From a bacterium (GTDB taxonomy: Bacteria > UBP6 > UBA1177), in the NCBI GenBank assembly GCA_017963125.1, contig JAGCUA010000009.1, forward strand, positions 1-64,000: DNA of 64,000 bases, written 5' to 3'. The notes under the pieces were generated by a model. That model worked only from the letters and a program-made list of their open reading frames with translations, made no database searches and was not told the origin of the DNA. Numbering within the stretch: the first letter of the stretch is position 1; the number at the start of each line of letters is the position of its first letter. Positions 1-9,086 of the stretch are shown one piece after another. A program made the translations under genes and the position numbers.

Positions 1-647
1 TGCAACAGATCCAGCGTCGGTTTCAACCCTTGTTTTCATGGATTTAGCCTAATGACTGGGAAAGGCGGCATCCTCTTTGCAGAGGACGCACTGTTTCAAC
101 CCTTGTTTTCATGGATTTAGCCTAATGACAGGGTCATTTGACATTGTTGTGCCGCCATCTGTCGAAGTTTCAACCCTTGTTTTCATGGATTTAGCCTAAT
201 GACCGTGTTTTTCCACCCGAAACCCTCTTTGATCTTGAAAGTTTCAACCCTTGTTTTCATGGATTTAGCCTAATGACATTGAAGAATGCGTCAGAGATTT
301 CAGCCGTTATTTGTTTCAACCCTTGTTTTCATGGATTTAGCCTAATGACTAAATTACGCTGTAAGGCGACGGAAAACTAATTTCAAGTTTCAACCCTTGT
401 TTTCATGGATTTAGCCTAATGACTTGAGACTTGATCGTTTGTCATCCAACCATGAGCGGTGTTTCAACCCTTGTTTTCATGGATTTAGCCTAATGACGCG
501 GAGGTGATAGATGGCAAGTCGGTTTTCGGTCGGTGGTTTCAACCCTTGTTTTCATGGATTTAGCCTAATGACATGCACCGGAATTACACCTACACCGACG
601 CCGTTTTCAGGTTTCAACCCTTGTTTTCATGGATTTAGCCTAATGAC
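1..647 (-). CRISPR. CRISPR array, 9 repeats of 37 bases, 8 full spacers plus a partial one
   Basis: Nine identical 37-base repeats start at 20, 93, 167, 241, 313, 387, 461, 536 and 611; each begins GTTTCAACCC and ends CCTAATGAC as written on the plus strand. The eight complete spacers are 35-38 bases and all differ; bases 1-19 are part of a ninth, so the array continues to the left. Read on the minus strand the repeat ends GTTGAAAC, which resembles the 8-base 5' crRNA handle of type I-B and related systems. This implies minus-strand transcription, the same direction as the cas operon at its right. The leader-proximal spacer would then be 573-610. I saw no obvious match of a spacer elsewhere in the window, but this was by eye only. 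Confidence 0.98.
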
Positions 648-883
648 CAATCTTTCTTAATATATAAAATGATATTAAGTGCTTAGCTCGGTTTTTGATG
701 AACGAAAAAACGCTCTTTTTTAGCAAAAATCTTGTTGAAATCAAGTTTTTTTGTGCTGCTTTACAGGTTTTTGCGTTTGAGTTACTTAATGATTCCAGTG
801 TGTTAGTTTAAATTTAGTCGAAAGTGGCTATAAAAACACCAGATTCAGTCAATTTCTGTTACTCAGTTGTCAAAGAGCGTGCC
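648..883 (-). promoter_or_regulatory. CRISPR leader between cas2 and the array
   Basis: This AT-rich, gene-free 236-base stretch separates the cas2 stop from the first transcribed repeat. It contains A/T tracts and a TATATATTAA-like run about 10-20 bases before the repeat. Its position is what is expected of a leader, carrying the array promoter and the integration signals read by Cas1-Cas2. I could not pick a convincing -35/-10 pair; a TTGACT followed by TATAGC has only 14 bases between the two. Confidence 0.7.
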
Positions 884-1174
884 TTAAAAAAACATTGAAA
901 GAATTTCGTCACTTACCAACTTTTTGTCAAAGGCGTTTCCTGCGGTTTTGACGCGCTGAAAATCCTCCTTGCACATCGGAAAAATGTAAAGTGAATCAAT
1001 GTTTTTATCAATAATATCCGCGCATTTCAAGTAAAGTTCATCGAGTCGGCTGCGTTCGATGTCGCCAAGAAAAACGCTCTTCTGAACGCGGTAAAGCCCT
1101 GCATCTTTGCAGGCACGGACGACATAGTTTCTCTTTTTGTCGTCGGATATGTCATATACCAACCATGTCAGCAT
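884..1174 (-). CDS. cas2: CRISPR-associated endoribonuclease Cas2
   Basis: Cas2 is the structural partner of Cas1 in the Cas1-Cas2 integrase that inserts new spacers beside the leader. The 96-residue protein has the usual Cas2 length. It starts with the beta strand LTWLVYDIS carrying the conserved Asp 8, continues through R-x-x-K-S-V-F-L-G, and has the later strand LYIFPMC, all typical of the ferredoxin-like fold. Its start lies inside the 3' end of cas1 (23-base overlap), so the two are probably translationally coupled. It is the last cas gene before the leader and array. Confidence 0.95.
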   Translation of the reverse strand: MLTWLVYDISDDKKRNYVVRACKDAGLYRVQKSVFLGDIERSRLDELYLKCADIIDKNIDSLYIFPMCKEDFQRVKTAGNAFDKKLVSDEILSMFF

Positions 1175-2153
1175 CGCGGCTTTCTCCTATGAATTTGTTG
1201 GCTATTCTGTGGCACTCGAATTCTATCACGTTGCATTTTTTAATGTTCCGTCCGCGGTAACGGATAGTTTCTTCCATTTCTTTGTTGAATTCACCGACAA
1301 TCAGCTGTTTTCCTTCTTTTTCGAGCGTGAATCCGTTTTTTATTTCACGGCACATTTCCTGTTTTACCATCCTTTTTGAGAATAATTTTATAACTATTTC
1401 ATCGACATAAGATCTGAAAAGTTCAATAATATCAAACACAAATGATTTCTTGCCGTAGTTATCCGTGTGAAGAAATCCGGAGTAGGGATCCAGGCCTGAA
1501 ATCACGCAGGCTCTCTCGACTCTGCCGTATAAAATGCCGTAACCGTAGTTCAAAAAGGCATTGAAGTAGTCCTGCGCAGGATTCCTGCTTCTTCCGTCAA
1601 ATTTGTATTGCGGAGGAACAATTTCGGCAATAGTTTCAAAATATATTCTGCTGGCAGCTCCTTCATAAGCCATGATCGTGTTGCGCACTTCGTCGGTCGA
1701 ATCGGCTTTTACGGCTGAAAGTTTTGCTTTTTGTTCGGAAATTGCGATGACAGCTGTTTCAATCATCTCTTTTTTGTTTTCGCGGGTGCGGGCAAGTTTT
1801 TCAAGCAGTGAAATCTGTGATTCTATTTTCTCGCAGATCCATTCCTTAACGATTTCAACACCTTCCTTTGATTGTGAAAGTTCAAGCTGCCGTCTTCTTA
1901 TCAAAGCTGTTGAACCGAATTTCGAGTGCCAGATTCTTGAAAAAGGGTTTCCGAATTTGTCGAGAAACACAATGTCGATATTGTTTTCGTAGGCGAGCAG
2001 GATCGCGTCTGTCGAAATCAGAACCGCTGTCGTTATCAGTATCGACTGGACTTTTGAAGCTGAAATCTCGCTCTTTTTTTCATCGACAGTGACTTCAAAA
2101 CATTCGCCGCGCTTTCTGATATAGGCACCTTTTGAATTTATTACAAGCTGCAT
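1152..2153 (-). CDS. cas1: CRISPR-associated integrase Cas1
   Basis: Cas1 is the metal-dependent integrase that, with Cas2, joins protospacers to the leader-proximal repeat. The 333-residue length is normal. The three metal ligands are visible: Glu 164 in MAYEGAASRIYF, His 229 in GFLHTDNYGKKS, and Glu 244 in DIIELFR. The N-terminal beta-rich domain (about 1-85) is followed by the helical catalytic domain. It lies 7 bases after cas4 and overlaps cas2, so cas4-cas1-cas2 form a compact adaptation module. Its base composition is higher in GC than that of the interference genes upstream (hand count 28/60 at 1441-1500 and 1561-1620). Confidence 0.97.
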   Translation of the reverse strand: MQLVINSKGAYIRKRGECFEVTVDEKKSEISASKVQSILITTAVLISTDAILLAYENNIDIVFLDKFGNPFSRIWHSKFGSTALIRRRQLELSQSKEGVEIVKEWICEKIESQISLLEKLARTRENKKEMIETAVIAISEQKAKLSAVKADSTDEVRNTIMAYEGAASRIYFETIAEIVPPQYKFDGRSRNPAQDYFNAFLNYGYGILYGRVERACVISGLDPYSGFLHTDNYGKKSFVFDIIELFRSYVDEIVIKLFSKRMVKQEMCREIKNGFTLEKEGKQLIVGEFNKEMEETIRYRGRNIKKCNVIEFECHRIANKFIGESRDADMVGI

Positions 2154-2160
2154 TTTTCCC

Positions 2161-2748
2161 TCACACGCAAATATTTCTGTATGTGCAGTCGCCGCATCTT
2201 GCGGTGTTTCTGGTTTTTTTAGGATAAAATCCCGTATTCATAATCAAAACCATTTCTTTAATTATATCAATTAGTTGAGCTCTGTCTTCATCAGTAAATT
2301 CGAGAGTGACAAGTTTGTTGTTTGATCGGGTATAGACCAAAAATCCGCGATCAACTTTTTTTCCGTAATTTTCCTCTATCAGCAGGGCGTAACAGAGCGA
2401 CTGATATTTGTAGGTTGAAAAAAGATGGTCGGAATATTCCGCAAATTTGTAGTCAAGCGGAGCCATTGTTCCGTCATTCAGTGTCAGAACTTCATCGACG
2501 ATTCCCTTCAGATGGTATTTTTCGCTTGAAAGATAGACTTCCTGCTCTTTGGCGGTTACTCCTATTTTTTTGCGGAGATAATCCTTGTTGATCTGAGCTT
2601 TCTCTTCGTGAATTTCGCGCCCGACCTGGACTTTGTAGCGTTTTTCCTCGTGCTGTCCGATTTCCAGAACATTCATAAAATATGTGAATCTCGGGCAGTA
2701 GTTGTATTCAATTATTTCTGAGGGAGAGATTAGGGTAGTCATGGCCAT
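2161..2748 (-). CDS. cas4: CRISPR-associated exonuclease Cas4
   Basis: Cas4 is a RecB-type nuclease with an iron-sulfur cluster that trims prespacers and helps choose those with the right PAM. The four cluster cysteines are present: Cys 18 in YNYCPR and Cys 185, 188 and 194 in the C-terminal RCGDCTYRNIC. RecB-nuclease residues are also present: His 47, Asp 85 (GIVDEV), Asp 99 and Lys 101 (PLDYKF) and the QxxxY motif at 116-120. The gene begins 2 bases after the cas3 stop without a clear Shine-Dalgarno site. Met 1 (2748) and Met 3 (2742) are both possible starts. Translation is probably coupled to cas3. Confidence 0.95.
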   Translation of the reverse strand: MAMTTLISPSEIIEYNYCPRFTYFMNVLEIGQHEEKRYKVQVGREIHEEKAQINKDYLRKKIGVTAKEQEVYLSSEKYHLKGIVDEVLTLNDGTMAPLDYKFAEYSDHLFSTYKYQSLCYALLIEENYGKKVDRGFLVYTRSNNKLVTLEFTDEDRAQLIDIIKEMVLIMNTGFYPKKTRNTARCGDCTYRNICV

Positions 2749-2750
2749 GG

Positions 2751-4916
2751 CTAAAAAAATTCTTCAGTCCTTTTTTTAAATTCGACACCTTTATCAAAGG
2801 AATAGACAACCTCCAAATATTGAAATCCATCCTTATCCTTTTTGCGATTTCGGTTTTGGTATTGCCATTCTCTCACACTTACAAGGTATTTATGTTTTTT
2901 TAAAGGTGAAGCGTACTCCAATTCTTCCATAAATTGCCAAGGGATAATATCGACGGAATCCATTCCTTCTCGAGTGTAAATTTCATCATTGTTTGCATTG
3001 TTATCAAAGATTTGATGCAGCCGCTCGTTTTGTACCTCGGTATAAATTTTCAGTCCTTTTTTGAAATCCTCTTGATTTTCGATATCAACATTTTCATAAA
3101 CTTTGTCAATTATGGTATTTAGTTCTTGTTCCGAAATTCTTTGTCCGTTTCTTTTTCTAAGTTCTTCAAAAGTATTTGATAAAATTTTGGGAACTTTATA
3201 GACAAATTTTTCTGAAACTTCACGATGTTTGCAGACGACAATTTTTGTGTTTTTTTTCTTTCGTTTTCTGTTGACTCTGCCGGCTCTTTGTATAAGTGCG
3301 TCTATCGGAGCATTTTCCGTGAATAAAATATCATAATCGATATCCAGGGAAACCTCAGCAACTTGAGTTGTTATCAGCAGGACAGGCGAGTTGCTTTGTT
3401 CATGCTCTGAAATTATTCTTTCTTTTTCAAATTTATCTTTGTTTATGAATTTTGAATGATAGCAGACAGGAGAAAAATCAATATATTTCTCATACAACCG
3501 GATTGCCTCATCGACAGTGTTTACAATAATCAGAACCTTTTCTTTGTTGTTGAGGTGCTGGATGATTTCTGCATCTATTTCATCAACAAAATTGTCTCTT
3601 ACTTCAAAAACATTCCTTGCCTGATCCAGCAATTCCGTATCACTTATTATTTTTAAATTTTCTCCTAATGTTTTGGCAAGTAGATTTTTCAGTTTCTCCG
3701 GCATAGTGGCAGACATAATGTAAAAAGTGGTGTGAAAGTTTTTGATCAAATATTTTATTGTCGCAATTATAAGACCCAGAGTGTATGGCGTGTAGAAGTG
3801 AATTTCATCAATAATTACACGGCTGTTTGTCATGTTGAATGTTTTTGCTTCCCAAAATCCCAAATTGAATCCCATGGTTAAGATTTGATCAACAGTTCCC
3901 ACACTGATGTTTTTTAAGAAAATTTTGTCAAGCAGATATTCGCTGGAATCGTAATCGCCGTGAAAATCTTTTTGAAATAGAAATGCTGAAGAATGAACCA
4001 ATGCCGTGTTATTTTCGCCAAAATATTCAGACAGCCTTCTATATATCGCATTGCTTGTAACTCTTGTCGGTAAAAGATAAATAATCTTGCCGATGCTATC
4101 TTTTTGTGATGCCCAAATTAGGGAGGCTTCCGTTTTTCCGCTTCCTGTAGGAGCTATAGCTAAAACATTTTCTTTAACTAAGCTCTCTTCTTGAAATTTT
4201 CTGAATGAAAAAAATTTGGCAATGTCTTCTTTTTTCTCTAGTTTTAGTTTGTTGACTATTTTTGTTGCCAAATCATCTTTTGTGTAATTGAGAGGGGCGG
4301 GGAGAGTTCTTGAAGCTGATGACAACCAGTCGGAAATCGTGAGTATTGCTTTATATTTTATATAATCTTCGCGGTTGTTGTCTCGTCCTTCAATTGTTTT
4401 TAGATATTTGCTGAAGTATTCGTAAAGTTTGGCGTAGGGTGTTCTGGAAATAAATTTAGAATATTCATCTTTGTTTAAATGATTTTTAAATCCCTTTTCA
4501 TAACAGAACTCGATAAATTCACTGACTAAATCAGATTGCAGATTTATTTCTTTTTCAGCCTGTTCCCTTGAAAAAATTTCATGATCAAAATTTTTGTGGT
4601 GACTGAAAACTGCTGCCAAACTTTCAGGATTGCCGTGATAATATTTGACATCTAAAGCAAATAACAGCATTCCTGATAAAAATTCATGCCGGATGTTTTC
4701 ATCAAAATTTCTGTCAAGAATCATACTTTGAAAGTTTTCTGAAATTTTTCCCATGTCGTGAAAAAGCACGGAAATATAAGAGCGATACCAGAAATCTTCG
4801 GATTCGATGATTTCATGATACCGCTCTTTTAATTCTTGGCAGATATTCAATGCTTCTTCCGTGTGTTGTGTCAATGAAATTTTCGGATTGGTTTTTGCGA
4901 GAATATCTTTTAGCAT
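2751..4916 (-). CDS. cas3: CRISPR-associated nuclease-helicase Cas3 (HD plus SF2 helicase)
   Basis: Cas3 is recruited by the target-bound Cascade complex and degrades the displaced strand while translocating 3' to 5'. The N-terminal HD nuclease shows His 18, His 53-Asp 54 (LFHDMGK), His 77, His 106/107 and Asp 196 (ISDWLSS). The helicase follows, with Walker A around Lys 261 (APTGSGKT), the DEIH box at 370-373, motif III SATMP and motif VI QRAGRVNR. At 721 residues it is a full-length fused HD-helicase with both halves apparently intact. It starts 10 bases after cas5 behind an AAGGAAG ribosome site. The gene is AT-rich (19/60 GC at 4501-4560). Confidence 0.97.
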   Translation of the reverse strand: MLKDILAKTNPKISLTQHTEEALNICQELKERYHEIIESEDFWYRSYISVLFHDMGKISENFQSMILDRNFDENIRHEFLSGMLLFALDVKYYHGNPESLAAVFSHHKNFDHEIFSREQAEKEINLQSDLVSEFIEFCYEKGFKNHLNKDEYSKFISRTPYAKLYEYFSKYLKTIEGRDNNREDYIKYKAILTISDWLSSASRTLPAPLNYTKDDLATKIVNKLKLEKKEDIAKFFSFRKFQEESLVKENVLAIAPTGSGKTEASLIWASQKDSIGKIIYLLPTRVTSNAIYRRLSEYFGENNTALVHSSAFLFQKDFHGDYDSSEYLLDKIFLKNISVGTVDQILTMGFNLGFWEAKTFNMTNSRVIIDEIHFYTPYTLGLIIATIKYLIKNFHTTFYIMSATMPEKLKNLLAKTLGENLKIISDTELLDQARNVFEVRDNFVDEIDAEIIQHLNNKEKVLIIVNTVDEAIRLYEKYIDFSPVCYHSKFINKDKFEKERIISEHEQSNSPVLLITTQVAEVSLDIDYDILFTENAPIDALIQRAGRVNRKRKKKNTKIVVCKHREVSEKFVYKVPKILSNTFEELRKRNGQRISEQELNTIIDKVYENVDIENQEDFKKGLKIYTEVQNERLHQIFDNNANNDEIYTREGMDSVDIIPWQFMEELEYASPLKKHKYLVSVREWQYQNRNRKKDKDGFQYLEVVYSFDKGVEFKKRTEEFF

Positions 4917-4926
4917 TTTTCTTCCT

Positions 4927-5643
4927 TTAATGAATTGAGAAAACAGGAATGAATTTTTCTTCCACTTCTATGCCGTTTTTGGGAATGTTCAGTTTCATCT
5001 TTTTGGGAACAAAAGAAAAAGTCTTTCTTGCAACTATTCTTCTGATGCCGTAATCTGATTCATAAGAAAATTCTGTCGGAAGATCATAAGTCAAAGGCTC
5101 GTTCGTCGAATAGATCTTGAAAGAAATGTCTTTATCTATATTGAGAAGAACTTCGGAAATTATGTTTCCTTCCAGCAGACAATTTTCGACTTCATAAGAT
5201 TCTGCTTCACGATATGAATCAATCAGCTTGATTTTGGCTAAAGAATCGCTTGTTCCAAGAGTTAAAGTATATTTCGGATAGAGAAAAGCCGTTTTCAACT
5301 GGTTTATTAAATCTGCATTTTCAGAAGCATAAACAATAAGATATTGATTTATAAAGTGAATTTCTCTTGTTATTATTCCTTTTGTTATTGATTTGCTGTC
5401 TTTGAAGCTGTTGTATTTCCAAAGATCTGATGCAAAGCCTTCCGATTTTCCGTAAATGCCGAATTTTATTTCATTATCATTGAAAAAGTCCTGGCTTTTT
5501 TTAGGTGAAAATCCCAACGCTGCACCTGCAAAACCGATTAGGGCGGTAGGCGGTGGCAGCAGGTAGGATTTGTGAAAATTCTGAAAGTCAGGATTTCTGA
5601 AAGATGAAGTCTGTGTCCACACCTTCAAAATCAGATAGTTCAT
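4927..5643 (-). CDS. cas5: Cas5 (Cas5t-like), Cascade subunit
   Basis: Cas5 is the RAMP protein that caps the 5' handle of the crRNA in Cascade. The 238-residue protein opens with a beta strand (MNYLILKVWTQTSSFR). It has the characteristic proline- and glycine-rich segment LPPPTALIGFAGAALG near residues 30-45, which is the Cas5 N-terminal signature. Its ATG overlaps the cas7 stop by 4 bases (ATGA), showing translational coupling. The neighbouring cas7 (Cst2/DevR) and cas8 (Cst1-like) genes place it in the Tneap-type I-B group. No catalytic role is expected here because a separate Cas6 is present. Confidence 0.93.
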   Translation of the reverse strand: MNYLILKVWTQTSSFRNPDFQNFHKSYLLPPPTALIGFAGAALGFSPKKSQDFFNDNEIKFGIYGKSEGFASDLWKYNSFKDSKSITKGIITREIHFINQYLIVYASENADLINQLKTAFLYPKYTLTLGTSDSLAKIKLIDSYREAESYEVENCLLEGNIISEVLLNIDKDISFKIYSTNEPLTYDLPTEFSYESDYGIRRIVARKTFSFVPKKMKLNIPKNGIEVEEKFIPVFSIH

Positions 5644-6527
5644 TTATTTTGTTCCTCTTTGTAATATTCATCAATCCAGCTTTTTATTGTGTCCCAACCA
5701 TCTTTCAGATTTTTTACATTTTCGTCTTTTGAGAACACGCTTTTCTGAACGGCAAAAACAGAATCTTCAATAAAATCTGAGTAGTCTTCGGTAACAGTTT
5801 TTAGTTCTTCAATGTTAATTTTGCCATCATCAGAAATATTTACAGATTCGAGGAATATCGGGTTCTTTGTTTTCATATAAGCTGCTGCGATAAATTTGGG
5901 CGAAATATCCGCAAGAAAACGAGTTTGTCTGCCGGAACTCCAAAGGTTTGCAAATGCATCAATAAATGCCTTAACTCTGCGTGCTTTTTCTGTGTTTTCA
6001 ATTTCTGGGTTTTCATTGAAACCGTCTCCACAACCAATTCTATCCAATTCGATAAGGATTGTTCCTCTGTAAAGTCCGGAGTGGATTTCTGTTTCAAAGA
6101 TGTTCGGCTGAATTCCTTTTTCCTTGCCCATAAAGTTGGTTCCGAAATCAAGATCACCTTGATATTTGGAGAGGGCAAGCAGAGATTCGACTCTTATTGG
6201 AGAAGTTCTTGTGGCTGTTCCTGATGCTGCTGCATCCATAAATCCGAACAAATCATCATCAATATATTGTACAGGATTACATGCAGTTTTTGGGGCTCCT
6301 TTTTTAGCACTGGCTTCGTCCACAATAGAGAGCGTTTCTCCCATTTCTTCAAGTTTTTCTCTTAAAGCATGTCTTATTGCCTGAGAAGAAACATAAGGCA
6401 GCTCTTCTCCATTCGAGAGGGTTACTTTTTTGATTGGATTAATGTTGTCTACATCCTTATCCGATCCGTTGAGGCTGGCAAATGAAACTTTTGAAAGATA
6501 GGTGATTGTAATGCTGTTAGTTTTCAT
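5640..6527 (-). CDS. cas7: Cas7 backbone protein of the Cst2/DevR family
   Basis: Cas7 polymerises along the crRNA spacer to form the Cascade backbone. The 295-residue protein begins with strands resembling Cst2/DevR members (ITYLSKVSFASLNGSDK). It then has PYVSSQAIRHALREKL, the helix after the first RAMP strand that is typical of Cas7. A later segment with G-x-x-F-G (DDLFGFMDA) and R-T-S-P-I-R is also family-like. The gene overlaps cas8 by 11 bases and cas5 by 4 bases. The assignment to type I-B Tneap rests mainly on this protein and its neighbours. Confidence 0.93.
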   Translation of the reverse strand: MKTNSITITYLSKVSFASLNGSDKDVDNINPIKKVTLSNGEELPYVSSQAIRHALREKLEEMGETLSIVDEASAKKGAPKTACNPVQYIDDDLFGFMDAAASGTATRTSPIRVESLLALSKYQGDLDFGTNFMGKEKGIQPNIFETEIHSGLYRGTILIELDRIGCGDGFNENPEIENTEKARRVKAFIDAFANLWSSGRQTRFLADISPKFIAAAYMKTKNPIFLESVNISDDGKINIEELKTVTEDYSDFIEDSVFAVQKSVFSKDENVKNLKDGWDTIKSWIDEYYKEEQNK

Positions 6528-8388
6528 TGTTTTTTTCTCCTTTTATTGTTGAGTTTAACGTGTTTAATTGGTTGAGCGCAGAGATAATGCAAAATTGTTT
6601 TACCATTACAAAATTTTGAGGATTTATCTCTTCTAAAATTTCGTTAGCGATCGCAATTTCATATTTTGTCTGAATTCTGATGATTTCTTCCAGAAATTGC
6701 TGTAAAGTGCGAGCTTTTTTTAGAGAGATAATGTAGGTGCGTCCGGCTTTAGCATTGCTTTTTTTGGCATTGATGTCATTTGCATCGCCATATCTCAGTA
6801 TTCCTTGACCGATACTTTTTCCGAGATTGATGGCTTTTTCTTGTAAAGTTTCTGTCATTTTTTGGTTTCCTCCGAATAAAGTTGCTTTTTCATATATACA
6901 AGTCAGGTCAAATATATCTTTATAACTTCTCCATTTTGCCTCGTTTGCCATTATTTGGCAGAAGCAGTTGTAGAACAGAGTTTCAATGTCTTCGAGAATA
7001 CTTTTCCCATTGATTATTTTGCCAAGAACTCTGTTGCGCAAAAGTCGCTCCTGTCTGTAGGCGTTCTTTCCTCCTCGTTCAGATTCCTTAATGAATTTCA
7101 AGCCGTTCATAATGTTGTATATACTGATTTTTTTGTCTTCCAAAAAAGCGAAAAATCTAATCAACCATTTGAAATTATTGATTTCTTCAAAGAATTTGGT
7201 TCGCATGGTTCCTGCGAATTCATCGCTTCTGAAAGAAATTAAAGATATTGGACTTTTCTTTTCCATTTCGGAATAAATTTCAGCAAAAGGATTGAAATTT
7301 TCAGAAGAATTGTGCGAATCATCTGAAACATTGTTGTCTTTCAGAATATTCTTGTAAAAACTGTAAATCAACATAAAGAGAAAATCATTTTGTTCAGTCC
7401 AATCTTTTGAACCATCCTTTTCCTTTACAAAATTATAAAGTTTCATATTGGAATTGTAATTGCATGCGATTAGAGAAGGTTCGTCTTTGTAAAGGTGGGA
7501 GTTGACTTTTCTCAAATCGTCTAAATGTTTAAGGTTGTCTGTTACAAACATATAAATATAGACTGATTCCTTTCCTTGTTGTGTATAAAATGCGAATTTA
7601 GGAGAAAATCGACTTAAATAAAGAGCTTTTGCACTAATTCTTCCAGATTTGAGATCCAAATTGGAACAGAAATTGTTTAATCCCGAAATGAATGGGGATA
7701 AACATTGAGAATCACATAGTTTTTTAAACTTTTCTCCAGTTAAAGAGCAGGTGTTTTCTCCGGCTGTGAAATAAGCAGGATCTTTGAAAATATCATCCAC
7801 ATTGGTTGTCTTTGTATATGGAGTGTTGAGATAAACTTCACCTTTGATTTTTCCTGTTTTTATGATTTCTATTTCACCATTTTCGCTTTTATTACATTTA
7901 AAACCTTCGCGTTTTATTCCTTTATCTGCAAAGAATTTGACGATCTTATCTGCAAAATCACGATCTTCGCTATATAATTTTTCCAACTTTTTTTTGTCTC
8001 CGTTATGACCTGCTGTTGGCGTGGCGTTATTGGTTATCAATGCAGCTAAACCATAACTTTGCATCTTGGGAAAAGAGTTCCCTGAAAAAGGTTCTTTTAC
8101 AAAATAGTATTGTCCTTTTCCGTTGTTGGCGTCTTCTCTGGCTCTTTGTCCGCTCGTGTCGTAAACTTCTTTTCCCATAAAATAGTAGACATCTTGAAGA
8201 AGTTTCATTAAGTGCTCAGATTCTACGACGAGCTTGTTCTCAAAAAGATTATGAGAATATTTAATATCCGTGAGTTTTTTAAATTTTTCCAAATAATAGT
8301 TTAGGGCAATAATTCCGGAATTTATGAAGATGTTCTCCGAACGATTGAAATCTATTTTTGTTATTTGCTGAGTTTTGTTTTCTATCAT
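6517..8388 (-). CDS. cas8b: Cas8b large subunit of type I-B Cascade (Cst1-like)
   Basis: This 623-residue protein sits in the large-subunit position between cas6 and cas7. Cas8 recognises the PAM and recruits Cas3. Sequence similarity within this group is low, so the call leans on size, position and a few local features. These include a central CSLTGEKFKKLC segment (Cys 214, 225 and 229) in the place of the CXXC-CXXC motif of Cst1 proteins, and LSRFSPKFAFYTQQG after it. The zinc motif is not a clean pair of CXXC knuckles. The gene is the most AT-rich of the window (16/60 GC at 7321-7380). Start and stop overlap its neighbours (4 bases with cas6, 11 with cas7). Confidence 0.85.
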   Translation of the reverse strand: MIENKTQQITKIDFNRSENIFINSGIIALNYYLEKFKKLTDIKYSHNLFENKLVVESEHLMKLLQDVYYFMGKEVYDTSGQRAREDANNGKGQYYFVKEPFSGNSFPKMQSYGLAALITNNATPTAGHNGDKKKLEKLYSEDRDFADKIVKFFADKGIKREGFKCNKSENGEIEIIKTGKIKGEVYLNTPYTKTTNVDDIFKDPAYFTAGENTCSLTGEKFKKLCDSQCLSPFISGLNNFCSNLDLKSGRISAKALYLSRFSPKFAFYTQQGKESVYIYMFVTDNLKHLDDLRKVNSHLYKDEPSLIACNYNSNMKLYNFVKEKDGSKDWTEQNDFLFMLIYSFYKNILKDNNVSDDSHNSSENFNPFAEIYSEMEKKSPISLISFRSDEFAGTMRTKFFEEINNFKWLIRFFAFLEDKKISIYNIMNGLKFIKESERGGKNAYRQERLLRNRVLGKIINGKSILEDIETLFYNCFCQIMANEAKWRSYKDIFDLTCIYEKATLFGGNQKMTETLQEKAINLGKSIGQGILRYGDANDINAKKSNAKAGRTYIISLKKARTLQQFLEEIIRIQTKYEIAIANEILEEINPQNFVMVKQFCIISALNQLNTLNSTIKGEKNNEN

Positions 8389-9050
8389 TTTCCCTCCTTA
8401 TTTATTCTTTTCACTGTTCCGAAACCGCGGCTTACGCTTTTGCCGATGCCGAAAAAGTCCGGAATTTCAAAATTTGTTCTAAAAATACCTATAAATCCGA
8501 TGATGTCAACACCTTTTAATTTAACTTTTTTTGTGTTCAGTGTTGTTTCGGCTTCGATTCTTGCCGGAACGGTATAGCCGAGCCCTTTTGACATGGAAAT
8601 CAGATTGCCGGCAAGTATTCTCGAAAGCATTTCCCTCTTTTCTTTAACAGTTTCAAGTGCCTGATATTCAGGGTAATTCTTTTGATTCAGCGCAATCCAT
8701 GAATGAATAAATTCATAAGTAATCGTATTTTCAGATATTCCGAAAGGGTAGTCAGCGACGGTGAGTTCCTTTTCATTTATCGGAATATATTTTCCTTCGA
8801 TATTAAGGTGGTCGAGTGTCATAAATATTTCGCCGAAAATTTTTATTGCGTCTTCTCCGATTGCCAGAATTATCGGGCTTTTGTCAACTGTCTTGAACTG
8901 AATAAGCGGATAGCGGTAAATCAAGCCGTTTGGACCGTGATTGTGGATCAGATCGTATTTTTCAAACATATTTCCGATAAATCCGCGCATTTTATGGATT
9001 TCAGAATCCATGAGTTTTACATCTTTCATTGTGAGCTGTGCGATTTTCAT
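8385..9050 (-). CDS. cas6: Cas6 pre-crRNA endoribonuclease
   Basis: Cas6 cuts the pre-crRNA within each repeat, leaving the 8-base 5' handle. The C-terminal glycine-rich loop FGIGKSVSRGFGTV is the Cas6 signature that binds repeat RNA. I chose the ATG at 9050 (MKIAQLTMKD) because a GAGGG site lies 7 bases upstream; an upstream in-frame ATG at 9095 has no such site. The resulting protein is 221 residues. The candidate catalytic His is not certain; His in KMRGFIGN-flanking and YDLIHNHGP segments are options. It is the first gene of the cas operon, with a 4-base overlap into cas8. Confidence 0.92.
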   Translation of the reverse strand: MKIAQLTMKDVKLMDSEIHKMRGFIGNMFEKYDLIHNHGPNGLIYRYPLIQFKTVDKSPIILAIGEDAIKIFGEIFMTLDHLNIEGKYIPINEKELTVADYPFGISENTITYEFIHSWIALNQKNYPEYQALETVKEKREMLSRILAGNLISMSKGLGYTVPARIEAETTLNTKKVKLKGVDIIGFIGIFRTNFEIPDFFGIGKSVSRGFGTVKRINKEGK

Positions 9051-9086
9051 TTTTATTCCCTCATATTTTTTCAAGCAACGATAGAT

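Noticed and set aside
648-883. A tracrRNA-like element or second small cas gene in the leader
   Set aside because: No repeat-complementary stretch or open frame was found; type I-B does not need a tracrRNA.
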